From positions 114,607-178,606 of the forward strand of contig JAUNGN010000002.1 of the NCBI GenBank assembly GCA_030524425.1: DNA of 64,000 nt, read 5' to 3'. Source of the DNA: Clostridia bacterium. Its GTDB lineage: Bacteria; Bacillota; Clostridia; Lachnospirales; CAG-274. A program made the position numbers and the translations under genes. Below are positions 8,632-17,803 of this stretch, piece after piece. Under the pieces are notes generated by a model. That model made no database searches, was not told where the DNA came from, and worked only from the letters and a program-made list of their open reading frames with translations. Numbering within the stretch: position 1 is the first letter of the stretch; the number at the start of each line of letters is the position of its first letter.

Positions 8632-9798
8632 ATGAAATTTAAATGGATGGCGGTTTTAACCTTAGCTGTGAGTGCTTTATTTACTTCTGTGGCTTTTGCT
8701 GATGATGCAGCCTTTAGCGATGTTGATTTTTCAACAGAGCAGGGACAGGCTATTGAAAAGATGTATAATGCAGGCTATTTGGCAGGCTATGCCGATGGCA
8801 GTTTTAAGCCTGATGCAACCATAACAAGAGCAGAGCTTACAAGAGTTTTTAATCAGGTTTTCGGCTATGAATTAAATGAAGAAAATGCAGACTCAATGTC
8901 TGATTTTTCAGATGTTGAAAAGGGAGTATGGTATTATAATGATGTTAAAATAGCACAAAGCAACGGATATATTAACGGTTTTAATGATGGTACTTTCAGA
9001 CCCCGGGATAACTTTACCCGTCAGCAGACTTGTGTTGTTTTATCTCTTGCTGCAGGCTTGGAAAGTACTGATAAGGATATTGTGATTAATGATGAGGTTG
9101 CTCCGTGGGCGGAGGCTTATGTTAAGGCTGCTGTTGCAGACGGTGCTTTTAAGCTTGAAAGCGGTGATAATTTCAGGGCTGCTGCCAATATTACAAGAGG
9201 TGAGGTTTGTCAGGCTCTTGCGAAGTTTGTAGCTGTTAAGGACGATGCTGTGACTGTTACCAAGTCTGAAGCAGAAACAAAAACAGAAGCAACCACTATA
9301 AATTCTTCAGAATCCACAACTAAGGCAGAAAGCAGCAAAGGTTCATCAGGAAGCGGTTCATCAGGTTCCGGCAGCAGTTCATCAGGCTCAGGCGGAACAA
9401 TTAAATATAATACCACTACAGAAGCGACAACAGAAGCAACTACTAAAGCTCCTGATTCAGCTGTTACAACAGAAACAACTACAGAGCCTGTAACGGAAAT
9501 TGTATTAAGCGCAGATGAAATTAAGGCTCTTGAAAATGTTATTTCTGATACCAAGTATGTTCTTATGTACATGGTAAAGACAGATAATGAAAGAGAAGTA
9601 GCTCAATATATACTTGATGCTATGGAAACATATCTTGCCGATAACAGCTTTGATGTAGAAAGTGCAATTGGTGAAGCCAAGAGTATGTATAATAACTTAG
9701 AGAGAGAAGAAAAGGATGACTTTAAAGATTGTGTAGGCAAGTCATATAATCTAAGTGATGTTTCAAAACTCCGGGAGGTATTTTCCGCCTTTCTTTAA
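8632..9798 (+). CDS. S-layer homology (SLH) domain protein
   Basis: A 388-residue exported protein. A signal peptide (1-23, ending SVAFA) is followed by three SLH repeats at about residues 27-70, 90-133 and 150-195, with recognisable GYLAGYADGSFKPDATITRAE and GYINGFNDGTFRPRDNFTRQ cores; the third is more diverged. SLH repeats anchor proteins to pyruvylated secondary wall polymers. A low-complexity Ser/Gly/Thr linker (about 205-285, with repeated TTEATTEA) leads to a 100-residue helical C-terminal domain of unknown function. The ATG has GAGGGTGA upstream. The preceding gene encodes a dockerin-like secreted protein, so the pair may act together at the surface, but that is inference. Confidence 0.88.
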   Translation: MKFKWMAVLTLAVSALFTSVAFADDAAFSDVDFSTEQGQAIEKMYNAGYLAGYADGSFKPDATITRAELTRVFNQVFGYELNEENADSMSDFSDVEKGVWYYNDVKIAQSNGYINGFNDGTFRPRDNFTRQQTCVVLSLAAGLESTDKDIVINDEVAPWAEAYVKAAVADGAFKLESGDNFRAAANITRGEVCQALAKFVAVKDDAVTVTKSEAETKTEATTINSSESTTKAESSKGSSGSGSSGSGSSSSGSGGTIKYNTTTEATTEATTKAPDSAVTTETTTEPVTEIVLSADEIKALENVISDTKYVLMYMVKTDNEREVAQYILDAMETYLADNSFDVESAIGEAKSMYNNLEREEKDDFKDCVGKSYNLSDVSKLREVFSAFL

Positions 9799-9817
9799 TG
9801 CTTATGGCTGAATAATA

Positions 9818-9868
9818 AAAAAAATAACGGCAAACTGCAGATATTACTGCGGTTTGCTGTTATTTTTA
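9818..9868. terminator. Bidirectional terminator between the SLH gene and recX
   Basis: AACGGCAAACTGCAG pairs with CTGCGGTTTGCTGTT around a short loop, with an A-run on the left and a T-run on the right. It can therefore end both the plus-strand SLH transcript and the minus-strand MATE-recX transcript. Confidence 0.85.
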
Positions 9869-9883
9869 ACCATTTTTCCCCGG

Positions 9884-10495
9884 TCAGCAATACTTATTCA
9901 GTACCCTTTTTATATTGTCGGAATTAAATCCCCTTCTTAAAAGAAAATTAAAATGTCTTTGCTTTTCTTTCAGGTCAATGGGTGTATTTTTAATCCTTTT
10001 TTCAAGCAGTGTTTCTATAATTTCATCAGTATCGCTTATATCAAGTTCTTCAAGTGCCTTATTTGTTTCAGCGGCACTGATTCCCCGCTTATAAAGCTCT
10101 GTTTTTATTCTTTGAGGTCCCCATTTTTTTATATTTTTACAATCCCTGGCATACATAAGGGCATAGGCTTCATCATTAATATATTTATATTTAATCATTG
10201 AAGCTATTACTCTTTCTATTATATCCTCATTGTAATCTTCCTCCTTAAGCTTATCACGAACCTCCTTTTCGGTTCTCATTTTAAAGCCGATATAGCGGTC
10301 TGCCTTTTGGTATGCTTTTGTATATATTGTGTTATCCATAATATAGTCATACTTTTCCCTGCTTATTTCATTGCCTGTCTTAAGTCCCATAAAACTGCAG
10401 TCGCTTTTTTCCATACCAAAGGCAAATTTGCCGTCAATAAAAATAGAAACCTTGTTTTCATTTTTAGCCTGAGTTTTTATATCTGTTATTATCAT
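9884..10495 (-). CDS. recX: Regulatory protein RecX
   Basis: A 203-residue helical protein of the RecX family, which binds RecA and limits its filament formation. The tandem three-helix repeats are visible (for example RTEKEVRDKLKEEDY and DEAYALMYARDCKNIKKWGP, then RQRHF-like QRHFNFLLRRGF). The N-terminal 60 residues form the extra beta-rich region found in Firmicutes RecX. It overlaps the MATE gene by four bases (ATGA), which would couple translation. recA is not in the window. Confidence 0.9.
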   Translation of the reverse strand: MIITDIKTQAKNENKVSIFIDGKFAFGMEKSDCSFMGLKTGNEISREKYDYIMDNTIYTKAYQKADRYIGFKMRTEKEVRDKLKEEDYNEDIIERVIASMIKYKYINDEAYALMYARDCKNIKKWGPQRIKTELYKRGISAAETNKALEELDISDTDEIIETLLEKRIKNTPIDLKEKQRHFNFLLRRGFNSDNIKRVLNKYC

Positions 10496-11880
10496 TTTTT
10501 AATCATCCTGTCATTTATAATATCTTTTGGTATTCTCCATTTCCACCAGCCCAGCTTATAGCATATATACATTATTAAGGCTGAAATACCGTTACTTGCA
10601 ACAACTGAGTACCATACACTTTGCTCTGCCATATGGAAAAAGTGACTGAATATAAATAAGGTTGCAAATCTGAATACCCAAAGCCTTGCAGCATCTACAA
10701 TCATTGTTACGATTGTATTGCCCGCACCGTTAAAAAGACCTACAGTAGTGTTATATATACCGTTAGTCCAGCACCAAAGTGCCATTATTGATAAAAATTC
10801 AGCAGCCATAGGTATAACATTCCCGTCGGAGGAAAAAATTTTTACAACAGAGGTTGAAACAAAACTTCTTGAAAGTATAAAGCCTGCCCCAAACAAAAAA
10901 GCAACGGAAATAATTCTTGACTTTTTGTAGGAATCAACGGCTCTGTCAAGCTGTTTTGCACCTATGTTTTGACCTGCAATTGTGGCGGCTGCCGAGCCCA
11001 TTGCGTTTGCGGGCATTGTTATTATACCGTTAATTCTGTTGCCGATGCCATAGGCCGCCATAGCGTTATTGCCGTAGGTAAGTACATTTTTTGTCATAAG
11101 GAGAAAACCAAACTGCATTGTTGAGTTGCCTATTGCCGTCGGCAATCCCACAGATAATATTCTGTAAAGCATTTTGCTGTTAAATTTAAATTTTTTTAGA
11201 TTAACTGCAATTTCATTTTTGGAATTAAACAGACTTATGACAGCAATAAGCGCACAGGGCACTTTTGCTATCATTGTGGCAAGGGCGGCACCTGCAATGC
11301 CCCACTTGAATACCATTATAAAAAGGGGGTCAAATATCATATTGAGTATGATGCCCAGCATATTTAATTTCATAGGGCGTATTGTATCTCCCTGTGCCTG
11401 ATTAACTGCTGAATAAATGTTAATCATAAACAGAAAGGGCAGGTCTGTAATTACAATTCTCAGATATGTGGTGCCCATTTTGTGTATTGTTTCATTTGCC
11501 CCAAGCCATGTAACAATGGCGGGAGTGGTTAAAAAGCATATTAAACCGCATATTAATGCAAAGACCATTGAGCATATGAAAATGTGGTTTGCCATTGACT
11601 GTGCATTTTTCTTATCCCTTGCGCCAACGTACTGAGATATAAGTATTGAGCCTGCAAGAGTAAGACCGGCGCCAAAATTAATTATTATGTTTTGCATAGG
11701 AGTTACAAGGGAAATGGATGCCATTTCATTGGTACCAAGCTTTCCGAGCCAGTATGTGTCGGTTAGGTTATACATTGTTTGTATGAAGTTGTTTATTACT
11801 ATAGGTATGGCAAGGGAGAGTATGGCTGTTATCATATTGCCTGACAGTATTGCCTCTGTATTTTTTTCGGCCTTTGACAT
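10492..11880 (-). CDS. MATE-family multidrug/organic cation exporter
   Basis: A 462-residue protein with twelve predicted membrane helices and the MatE repeats of cation-coupled drug exporters (NorM/DinF-like). Recognisable parts are LAIPIVINNFIQTMYNLTDTYWLG near the start, the MISQ-like ILISQYVGAR, and the second-repeat ARLWVFRFATLF. The start at 11880 follows GGAGGAAGGAG. Substrate is not predictable from sequence. It is the first gene of a two-gene unit with recX. Confidence 0.9.
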   Translation of the reverse strand: MSKAEKNTEAILSGNMITAILSLAIPIVINNFIQTMYNLTDTYWLGKLGTNEMASISLVTPMQNIIINFGAGLTLAGSILISQYVGARDKKNAQSMANHIFICSMVFALICGLICFLTTPAIVTWLGANETIHKMGTTYLRIVITDLPFLFMINIYSAVNQAQGDTIRPMKLNMLGIILNMIFDPLFIMVFKWGIAGAALATMIAKVPCALIAVISLFNSKNEIAVNLKKFKFNSKMLYRILSVGLPTAIGNSTMQFGFLLMTKNVLTYGNNAMAAYGIGNRINGIITMPANAMGSAAATIAGQNIGAKQLDRAVDSYKKSRIISVAFLFGAGFILSRSFVSTSVVKIFSSDGNVIPMAAEFLSIMALWCWTNGIYNTTVGLFNGAGNTIVTMIVDAARLWVFRFATLFIFSHFFHMAEQSVWYSVVASNGISALIMYICYKLGWWKWRIPKDIINDRMIKK

Positions 11881-12071
11881 AAAAAATTACTCCTTCCTCC
11901 GATAAAATTTATATCTTTACATTTATTTTACTGCAAAATTACCTTAATTTCCATTAAAATATTCTTGTGTATATAAAAAATACAGAAATATTATGTTAAG
12001 AGTAAATTTACTTAAAATAACTATTGTTAAATTCTTCAATTTGTTTTATTATATATAAGAGGTGAATTAAT

Positions 12072-12929
12072 ATGAATACTGTTGATTTGCACACCCATAG
12101 CACATATTCTGATGGCACTTATACACCTGAGGAGCTTGTCAGATATGGAAAGGAAAAGGGCTTATCTGCCATTGCCCTTACCGACCACGATACTTTGGAC
12201 GGAATTTCCGAGGCACTTGACTGTGGGAGAAAGTACGGTATAGAAGTTATACCGGGTATTGAGATATCTGCTGAATATGATAACAGTGAGCTTCATATAG
12301 CAGGTCTTTTTGTTGATAACGAAAACAAAGAGTTTATTTCTGCTCTTGAAAATCTCAGAAGAAGCAGGGAAAACAGAAATATTGAAATGGTTGAAAAACT
12401 TAACCGAATAGGTGTAAACATTGACTATAAAAGGGTTTTAAGCCGTGCCGGATGCGGTGTGATTACAAGGGCACATATAGCAAGAGAGGTTATTGACAAT
12501 GGCTATGCTTTATCTAACAATGAGGTTTTTGAAAGATATATAGGCAAGGGCAAGCCTGCCTATGTTAAGCGCCGGGTTATGTCATGGCAGGAAACCATCC
12601 GCCTTATAAAGGAAAGCGGGGGACTTCCCGTTCTTGCCCATCCTTTGCTCTATAAAATGTCAGAAAGACGGCTTGAGACGGTTGCTGCAGATTTGGCCGC
12701 CGGAGGTCTTGCCGCAATTGAAGCTTATTATTCAACACATTCTCCGGCCGATGTTAAATATATAAAAATGCTGGCTGAAAAGAACAATTTAAAGTTAAGC
12801 GGCGGAAGTGACTTTCATGGCACAAATAAGCCTAAACTTGATTTAGGCAGGGGCTATGGAGATTTAAAAGTACCCTATGAGGTTCTTTTGGAACTGAAAA
12901 AGGAGTTAAACAGACAGAGAGGTGTATGA
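12072..12929 (+). CDS. PHP-domain phosphoesterase (RNase AM/YciV-like)
   Basis: A 285-residue metal-dependent phosphoesterase of the polymerase-and-histidinol-phosphatase superfamily. It shows the four PHP motifs: [16 protein letters not shown] (residues 7-22), [10 protein letters not shown] (37-46), the E64 motif PGIEISAEY, and the C-terminal SGGSDFHG. This layout matches the YciV/TrpH group, some of which hydrolyse 3',5'-nucleoside bisphosphates or trim RNA 5' ends. Start ATG follows AAGAGGTGAA. It is immediately followed by smpB, so the two are probably cotranscribed. Confidence 0.85.
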   Translation: MNTVDLHTHSTYSDGTYTPEELVRYGKEKGLSAIALTDHDTLDGISEALDCGRKYGIEVIPGIEISAEYDNSELHIAGLFVDNENKEFISALENLRRSRENRNIEMVEKLNRIGVNIDYKRVLSRAGCGVITRAHIAREVIDNGYALSNNEVFERYIGKGKPAYVKRRVMSWQETIRLIKESGGLPVLAHPLLYKMSERRLETVAADLAAGGLAAIEAYYSTHSPADVKYIKMLAEKNNLKLSGGSDFHGTNKPKLDLGRGYGDLKVPYEVLLELKKELNRQRGV

Positions 12930-12930
12930 A

Positions 12931-13404
12931 ATGCCTAAAAATAAAAGCGAAAACAGAATCATTGCCCAGAACAAAAAGGCTTATCATGATTATTTTATAC
13001 TGGAAACCTTTCAGGCAGGCATTGCCTTGACAGGTACGGAAGTCAAGTCTATGAGGGCAGGCAAGTGTAATCTTAAGGAAAGCTATATTTCCATTGAAAA
13101 CGGCGAGGCAATTATTAAGCAAATGCATATAAGTCCTTATGAGCAGGGCAATATTTTTAATCATGACCCTTTAGGGGACAGACGTCTGCTTTTGCACAAA
13201 TATGAAATAAATAAGCTTATTGGTGCCGTCACCAGAGAGGGGCATACAATTGTGCCTCTTAAGGTATATTTTAAGGGCAGTCTTGTAAAGGTGGATATAG
13301 CTATTGCCAAGGGCAAAAAACTTTATGACAAGCGTCAGGATATTGCCAGAAAAGATGCACAAAGAAGTGCGGAAAAGGATTTTAAGCATAAGCTGCAATT
13401 ATAA
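12931..13404 (+). CDS. smpB: SsrA-binding protein SmpB
   Basis: A 157-residue tmRNA-binding protein used in trans-translation rescue of stalled ribosomes. Motifs: [32 protein letters not shown] and the C-terminal tail [16 protein letters not shown]. The start is taken as ATG 12931: GAGAGGTG lies about seven bases upstream, and the product then begins MPKNKSENR as in the family. A GTG at 12922 overlaps the ribosome site and is less likely. The gene begins one base after the PHP stop. The ssrA gene itself is not seen nearby. Confidence 0.95.
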   Translation: MPKNKSENRIIAQNKKAYHDYFILETFQAGIALTGTEVKSMRAGKCNLKESYISIENGEAIIKQMHISPYEQGNIFNHDPLGDRRLLLHKYEINKLIGAVTREGHTIVPLKVYFKGSLVKVDIAIAKGKKLYDKRQDIARKDAQRSAEKDFKHKLQL

Positions 13405-13472
13405 AATATAAAGAAGAACCGGGGCGTATGCCTTCGGTTAAATGTAAATTATACATATAAAGGAGAAATAAA

Positions 13473-14645
13473 ATGGATTACAAGAAAATTGCAATGGAAA
13501 AACATACTGAATGGGCAGGTAAAATTGAGGTTGTTTCAAGGGCAGAGGTAAATAATGCCGATGATTTGTCAGTGGCATATACTCCCGGCGTGGCAGAGCC
13601 TTGTCTTGCCATAAAGGAAAATCCCGACAGGGTTTACGAGCTTACAAGAAAGCACAATATGGTAGCAGTCATTACTGACGGCTCTGCCGTACTTGGCCTT
13701 GGCAACATAGGCGGTGTGGCAGGTATGCCTGTCATGGAGGGCAAGTGTGTACTCTTCAAGGAATTTGCCGATGTAGATGCTTTTCCTATTTGTGTCAATA
13801 CTCAGGATACGGATGAGGTTGTTAATACAATTTATCACATTTCTGACAGCTTCGGCGGTATTAATCTTGAGGATATAGGTGCTCCCCGCTGTTTTGAAAT
13901 TGAGGAAAGATTAAAAAAGATGTGCAGTATTCCCGTATTCCATGATGATCAGCACGGCACTGCGGTTGTTGTGCTTTCAGGCATAAGAAATGCTTTAAAG
14001 CTTACAGGAAAAAAGGCTGAGGAATGCAAGGTTGTTATGAGCGGTGCGGGTGCGGCAGGCACTGCCATTGCAAAGCTTCTTTTAAAAGCAGGCTTTAAGA
14101 ATATTGTTATGAGAAATATTGACGGTGTTATTTCAGCTGACAAGAGTTATGATGACCCGTCCCTTGCAGAACTGGCAGCTGTTACAAATCCTATGAGGGA
14201 AGACGGAACCTTAGCTGATATAGTTAAAGGTGCCGATATTTTTATAGGTGTTTCTGCTCCCAATATTTTAACAGGTGAAATGGTAAGCACAATGAATAAG
14301 GATGCCGTTATTTTTGCAATGGCTAATCCCAATCCCGAAATTTTACCTGATGAGGCTCTTGCTGCAGGTGCCAGGGTTGTGGCTACAGGCCGTTCAGACT
14401 ATCCTAATCAGATTAATAATGTTCTTGCCTTTCCGGGTATTTTCAGAGGTGCTTTAGATGTCAGAGCAAGTGACATTAACGAAGAAATGATGCTTGCTGC
14501 TTCTGATGCCATATCAAGGCTTGTTACCGAGGAGGATCTTAAAAATGGTATTATTATACCTTCTGCTTTAAATAAAAGTGTATCAAAGGATATTGCGGCT
14601 GCCGTTAGTGAGGCTGCAAAAAAGACAGGTGCGGCAAGGATTTAA
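13473..14645 (+). CDS. NAD(P)-dependent malic enzyme
   Basis: A 390-residue oxidative decarboxylase converting malate to pyruvate and CO2. The N-terminal malic domain has the catalytic Tyr in AYTPGVAEP (Tyr36) and Lys in EGKCVLFKEF (about 91-96), then the metal-binding FHDDQHGTA (157-164). The NAD-binding Rossmann fold has GAGAAG at 191-196. The size matches the short bacterial type without the phosphotransacetylase extension. AAGGAG lies upstream of ATG 13473. It supports C4-acid or pyruvate metabolism in an anaerobe. NAD versus NADP preference cannot be read. Confidence 0.94.
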   Translation: MDYKKIAMEKHTEWAGKIEVVSRAEVNNADDLSVAYTPGVAEPCLAIKENPDRVYELTRKHNMVAVITDGSAVLGLGNIGGVAGMPVMEGKCVLFKEFADVDAFPICVNTQDTDEVVNTIYHISDSFGGINLEDIGAPRCFEIEERLKKMCSIPVFHDDQHGTAVVVLSGIRNALKLTGKKAEECKVVMSGAGAAGTAIAKLLLKAGFKNIVMRNIDGVISADKSYDDPSLAELAAVTNPMREDGTLADIVKGADIFIGVSAPNILTGEMVSTMNKDAVIFAMANPNPEILPDEALAAGARVVATGRSDYPNQINNVLAFPGIFRGALDVRASDINEEMMLAASDAISRLVTEEDLKNGIIIPSALNKSVSKDIAAAVSEAAKKTGAARI

Positions 14646-14895
14646 TTGAAATAATAATGTAATATAATTTACCATGGAAATGTGTTATACTATTATAGTA
14701 AAGATTAAAGATTAATGAAAATAATATAATCTTTTTGTTGTTTTTTACTAAAATTAACCTAAAAGTAACCTTGCTGTAACAGTATTGTAACAATAATGGT
14801 GTATACTATATATAGTAAGTTAATTGATTTGTAAAACTATATATTCCATATAGATATCAGATTATGATTTTTTTCGGAAGGAGGACGCTAATATT

Positions 14896-15348
14896 ATGAA
14901 AAAGCTTTTATTAACACTTTTTGCAGTAATGACCCTGGCATTTGTAATGTTAGCCGTGCCTGTATCTGCTAATGCTGCTTCTGTTAATAACTTTAAAATT
15001 ACAAGCGGTATTAACACCGGCAAGACTTCTGAGATTACCTTTGATTCCACAAGAGTTGTTTCAGGCACTGCTGAGGTTGGTTCAAAGATTACCATTTCAA
15101 TTTATGAGCCTGTTACCGTTAATGGAAATACTACTTATAAATATATAAGAGCCTATAATATAACTGTAGGTTCAAGCGGAATATTCAGTCAGAATATAAG
15201 CCTTAAGGAAGGCAAAAACTATGTGGTGGTTGCTGCCCGTAAGGACGGGAAGTATTCTGAAGTCAGAACTACAATAACCAGAAAAAATGCTGTGCTTAAG
15301 GCAACGCTTTCACAGAGTATTGCCATGCCCGGCAGCAGCAGCTGGTAA
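14896..15348 (+). CDS. Small secreted protein, Ig-like/beta-sandwich type, unknown function
   Basis: A 150-residue exported protein with a signal peptide (1-27, ending VSANA). The mature part is beta-rich: VNNFKITSGINTGKTSEITFD, VVSGTAEVGSKITISIY and GIFSQNISLKEGKNYVVVAA resemble the strand pattern of bacterial Ig-like modules. No catalytic motif is visible. The strong AAGGAGGA precedes ATG 14896. It lies 26 bases upstream of the YycH-like gene and may be in the same transcript. No name can be given with confidence. Confidence 0.6.
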   Translation: MKKLLLTLFAVMTLAFVMLAVPVSANAASVNNFKITSGINTGKTSEITFDSTRVVSGTAEVGSKITISIYEPVTVNGNTTYKYIRAYNITVGSSGIFSQNISLKEGKNYVVVAARKDGKYSEVRTTITRKNAVLKATLSQSIAMPGSSSW

Positions 15349-15374
15349 CAAATTTTAATAAAAGGGTATAAAAT

Positions 15375-16709
15375 ATGAAAAACTTCGGAAGGAATTTTAT
15401 AATTGCTTTTTTGGTGGTTTTGGCTATTTATCAGACAGGTGAGTTATGGTTTGGAGATTTTTCAGACCATAACTTTTTTTCATTATTAAGTCAAAATGAG
15501 AGCAGTTATTCTAAAAATGCAGCCTATACATTGAACAGACTTATTATTAACCTTGGTGATAACAGGGTTATTTGCCGTGGAAGCAATATTTATGACAGTG
15601 ATTATAAGGTGCAGTTTGATAAGGCTGTTTCCGTTGCCCTTACAAAGGGTACACTTACCGAAAACACAGGAGATGTGGACTGGAGTAATGTACTTAATAA
15701 CAGAGCTGTCATTTATGAGTATAGCTGCAGTTTTAAGGGCAGTGATTTATCAGGTATTTTTAATGTAAATTCGGATAATATTCTTAAAATTAAAAGTTAT
15801 GACACAATTATTATTTCGCCCAGGGCCGATAATTCCTTTATGCGTGTTATTTTTTATGATTCGGCAGAAAAAATAAGCTCTTATGCTGAGCTTAAAAGCA
15901 ACAGCATAATAGGAAAGTGTTATGAAACAAGCTCTGAGTTTGCCGGGGCTGATGATGAAATTTATTATATTTCAAGTGTTGAAAATGGATTTGATATTTT
16001 CAGCAGTAATCAGTTTTTACCTCAAAGCAGGACGGAGATATACAGTTATGGTGCCATTGAGCCTCATTTTACAATGAGCGATATTTCCATGATTGAAAAA
16101 AACGCCAATATTTTCTTTGATAATACCGTTGTGAAAAATTATAATAAGAATGACGGCAATTATGTTTTCAGCGATGAAAAAACAGTTGTTAAATTTTATG
16201 ACAATTCTGTTTTTGAGTATTTTAACTATGATACCAAGAGCAGTGATGAAAATAGCTTTTCAGCTAATTATGCGGCAGCTATTAATATTATAAAGAAGGA
16301 CAGTTTTATAACAAATGAGTTTTATCTTGACAGCTGCAGCTTCAGTGACGGCAAATATATTTTTAACTTTAATTATAAAATAAACAATCTTCCTTTAGTC
16401 CCCGGTGAAGCCGTTAAAAACTCTGCGGGAATGAATAATTTTATTGAAATAACAGCTTCAAACGGTATTGTGGATAAATATAAAAAATATGCCTGCAGAT
16501 ATACAATATCCGACAGAATCAACTTAAATGCCAAGGTAGATTTTATAAGTGCCATTGATAAAATTTATGCTGAGCTTTATCCAAACGGCAGCGGTACAAA
16601 GCCTGTTGATAACATTACTCTTGCTTATATTGGAGAGAACAGAAACTTCGGACTTAAGTGGATTATAAACATTGATGGCAGTGATTATATTGTTTCAACA
16701 GAGGGGTAG
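15375..16709 (+). CDS. YycH-like membrane-anchored extracytoplasmic protein
   Basis: A 444-residue protein with one N-terminal membrane helix (about 7-22) and a large extracytoplasmic part rich in Asn, Ser and Tyr. Sequence alone gives a weak family call. The call rests on the layout: a YycI-like gene follows directly, and murA, a YycJ metallohydrolase and rlmH come next, which is the order of auxiliary genes in WalKR loci. In Bacillus, YycH and YycI are membrane partners that restrain or tune the WalK kinase controlling wall metabolism. Here walR and walK are not adjacent. Ribosome site AAAGGGT is weak but present. Confidence 0.65.
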   Translation: MKNFGRNFIIAFLVVLAIYQTGELWFGDFSDHNFFSLLSQNESSYSKNAAYTLNRLIINLGDNRVICRGSNIYDSDYKVQFDKAVSVALTKGTLTENTGDVDWSNVLNNRAVIYEYSCSFKGSDLSGIFNVNSDNILKIKSYDTIIISPRADNSFMRVIFYDSAEKISSYAELKSNSIIGKCYETSSEFAGADDEIYYISSVENGFDIFSSNQFLPQSRTEIYSYGAIEPHFTMSDISMIEKNANIFFDNTVVKNYNKNDGNYVFSDEKTVVKFYDNSVFEYFNYDTKSSDENSFSANYAAAINIIKKDSFITNEFYLDSCSFSDGKYIFNFNYKINNLPLVPGEAVKNSAGMNNFIEITASNGIVDKYKKYACRYTISDRINLNAKVDFISAIDKIYAELYPNGSGTKPVDNITLAYIGENRNFGLKWIINIDGSDYIVSTEG

Positions 16710-16718
16710 GTGACATTA

Positions 16719-17540
16719 GTGGAATGGACAAAGGCAAAAAAATACACTATCATTATACTTGTGGTTTTAAATGCTGTACTCCTCTGCCTTAATATATATA
16801 AAAGCTTTGAAACCAAACTTTCAAGCGGGAGAATAAGCGATGTTATTTCTCTTTTTGAAAAGGATAATATAACTATTGCCTGTACCCTGCCCAAAAGCTA
16901 TAAACCTATGGCTCAAATTTATACGTCGGATTACAGCTTTGATTTTATTAAGGTTGAAAAAGCTTTTATGGAGGGGGAAACTAATGTTAAAAGAACGGAT
17001 GAATACAATAGTGTTGTTTTTATGTCTGATAATTCCAGACTTTCAATAAAAGGCAGCACCATTAACTACACTGCTTCCCTCAGCAAAGAAATAAGCCTTA
17101 ATACAGAAGCAAGAAACTATGGAGATAATCTTATAAAACGCATTAATGAAAGTTTTGGAAATTATACTTTCCACTCTCTCAGTAAAAACAGTGAAGGCTA
17201 TATTATTAAATATTATGAAAAGTCAGATAATCATAATATTTTCAGTAATTTTGTTTATTTTACAATAAAAGGAAATAATGCGGCAGTTGCCCTTAATTAT
17301 GTAAAAATTGGCTCTGAGGTAGGAGAAAAGAGGGATATTTATGCTGCGGATGAGGCTCTTTATTCGGCATCGGAGCTTATTAAGGAGGAAATTGATAAAC
17401 CCAACATTACTTCTGTAGAGCTTGGATATTATGCCATAAGGTCCAATGTGGGCAGTGAAAGCCTGGCTGTTCCTTTTTATCTTATTATGGCTAACGGCAG
17501 GGAGTATTATGTTAACGGATATACGGGTGAGTGCTTTTAA
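16719..17540 (+). CDS. YycI-like membrane-anchored regulator
   Basis: A 273-residue protein opening with EWTKAKKYTIIILVVLNAVLL, the typical YycI start in which a short (D/E)WxKAK cytoplasmic stub precedes the membrane helix. The rest is extracytoplasmic and ends in a PepSY/YycI-like SLAVPFYLIMANGREYYVNGYTGE. The start is placed at GTG 16719, with GGGGTAGG eight bases upstream and the family-like N-terminus; an upstream GTG at 16710 directly abuts the preceding stop and is less likely. It is the partner of the preceding YycH-like gene. Confidence 0.7.
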   Translation: MEWTKAKKYTIIILVVLNAVLLCLNIYKSFETKLSSGRISDVISLFEKDNITIACTLPKSYKPMAQIYTSDYSFDFIKVEKAFMEGETNVKRTDEYNSVVFMSDNSRLSIKGSTINYTASLSKEISLNTEARNYGDNLIKRINESFGNYTFHSLSKNSEGYIIKYYEKSDNHNIFSNFVYFTIKGNNAAVALNYVKIGSEVGEKRDIYAADEALYSASELIKEEIDKPNITSVELGYYAIRSNVGSESLAVPFYLIMANGREYYVNGYTGECF

Positions 17541-17647
17541 TTAATGCTGTGAAGCTATAACGGCAGATTTATTCACAGTATGTATTTAACTTTTTCGTCA
17601 AAATTATTAAAAATCCTTGACAATATATGTCTTTGCTGATAATATTA

Positions 17648-17690
17648 AAAGGTTGAAATGTAAGTTTGTGCATTTTAACCTTATTTTTTT
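17648..17690 (+). terminator. Terminator after yycI
   Basis: AAGGTTGAAATG (17649-17660) pairs with CATTTTAACCTT (17671-17682), 12 base pairs with one G-T, followed by ATTTTTTTG. A TTGACA-17-TAATAT pair (17617-17645) lies immediately upstream, so a start there would fall inside the stem. Confidence 0.8.
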
Positions 17691-17691
17691 G

Positions 17692-17720
17692 TTGAAAAAT
17701 TTGTAGAATTAATATATACT
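17692..17720 (+). promoter_or_regulatory. Promoter for murA-yycJ-rlmH
   Basis: TTGAAA (17692-17697) and TATACT (17715-17720) with a 17-base spacer, located just after the yycI terminator and about 80 bases upstream of the murA start. Confidence 0.65.
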
Positions 17721-17803
17721 TATGATAATGAGTGCAAATAAGATTGCAGTAGATATATAGATGTAACTTTTAAATTTGTTGTACCAGAGAGGTGTGTGCT
17801 TTT

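Noticed and set aside
9210..9572. Minus-strand frame inside the SLH gene
   Set aside because: Shadow of the low-complexity Thr/Ser linker; no start signals.
13405..13472. Possible ssrA (tmRNA) after smpB
   Set aside because: Only 68 bases before the malic enzyme gene and no tRNA-like arms; tmRNA is not here.
14771..14807. Promoter for the 14896 gene
   Set aside because: A TATACT is present at 14802-14807, but no -35 at acceptable spacing; not called.
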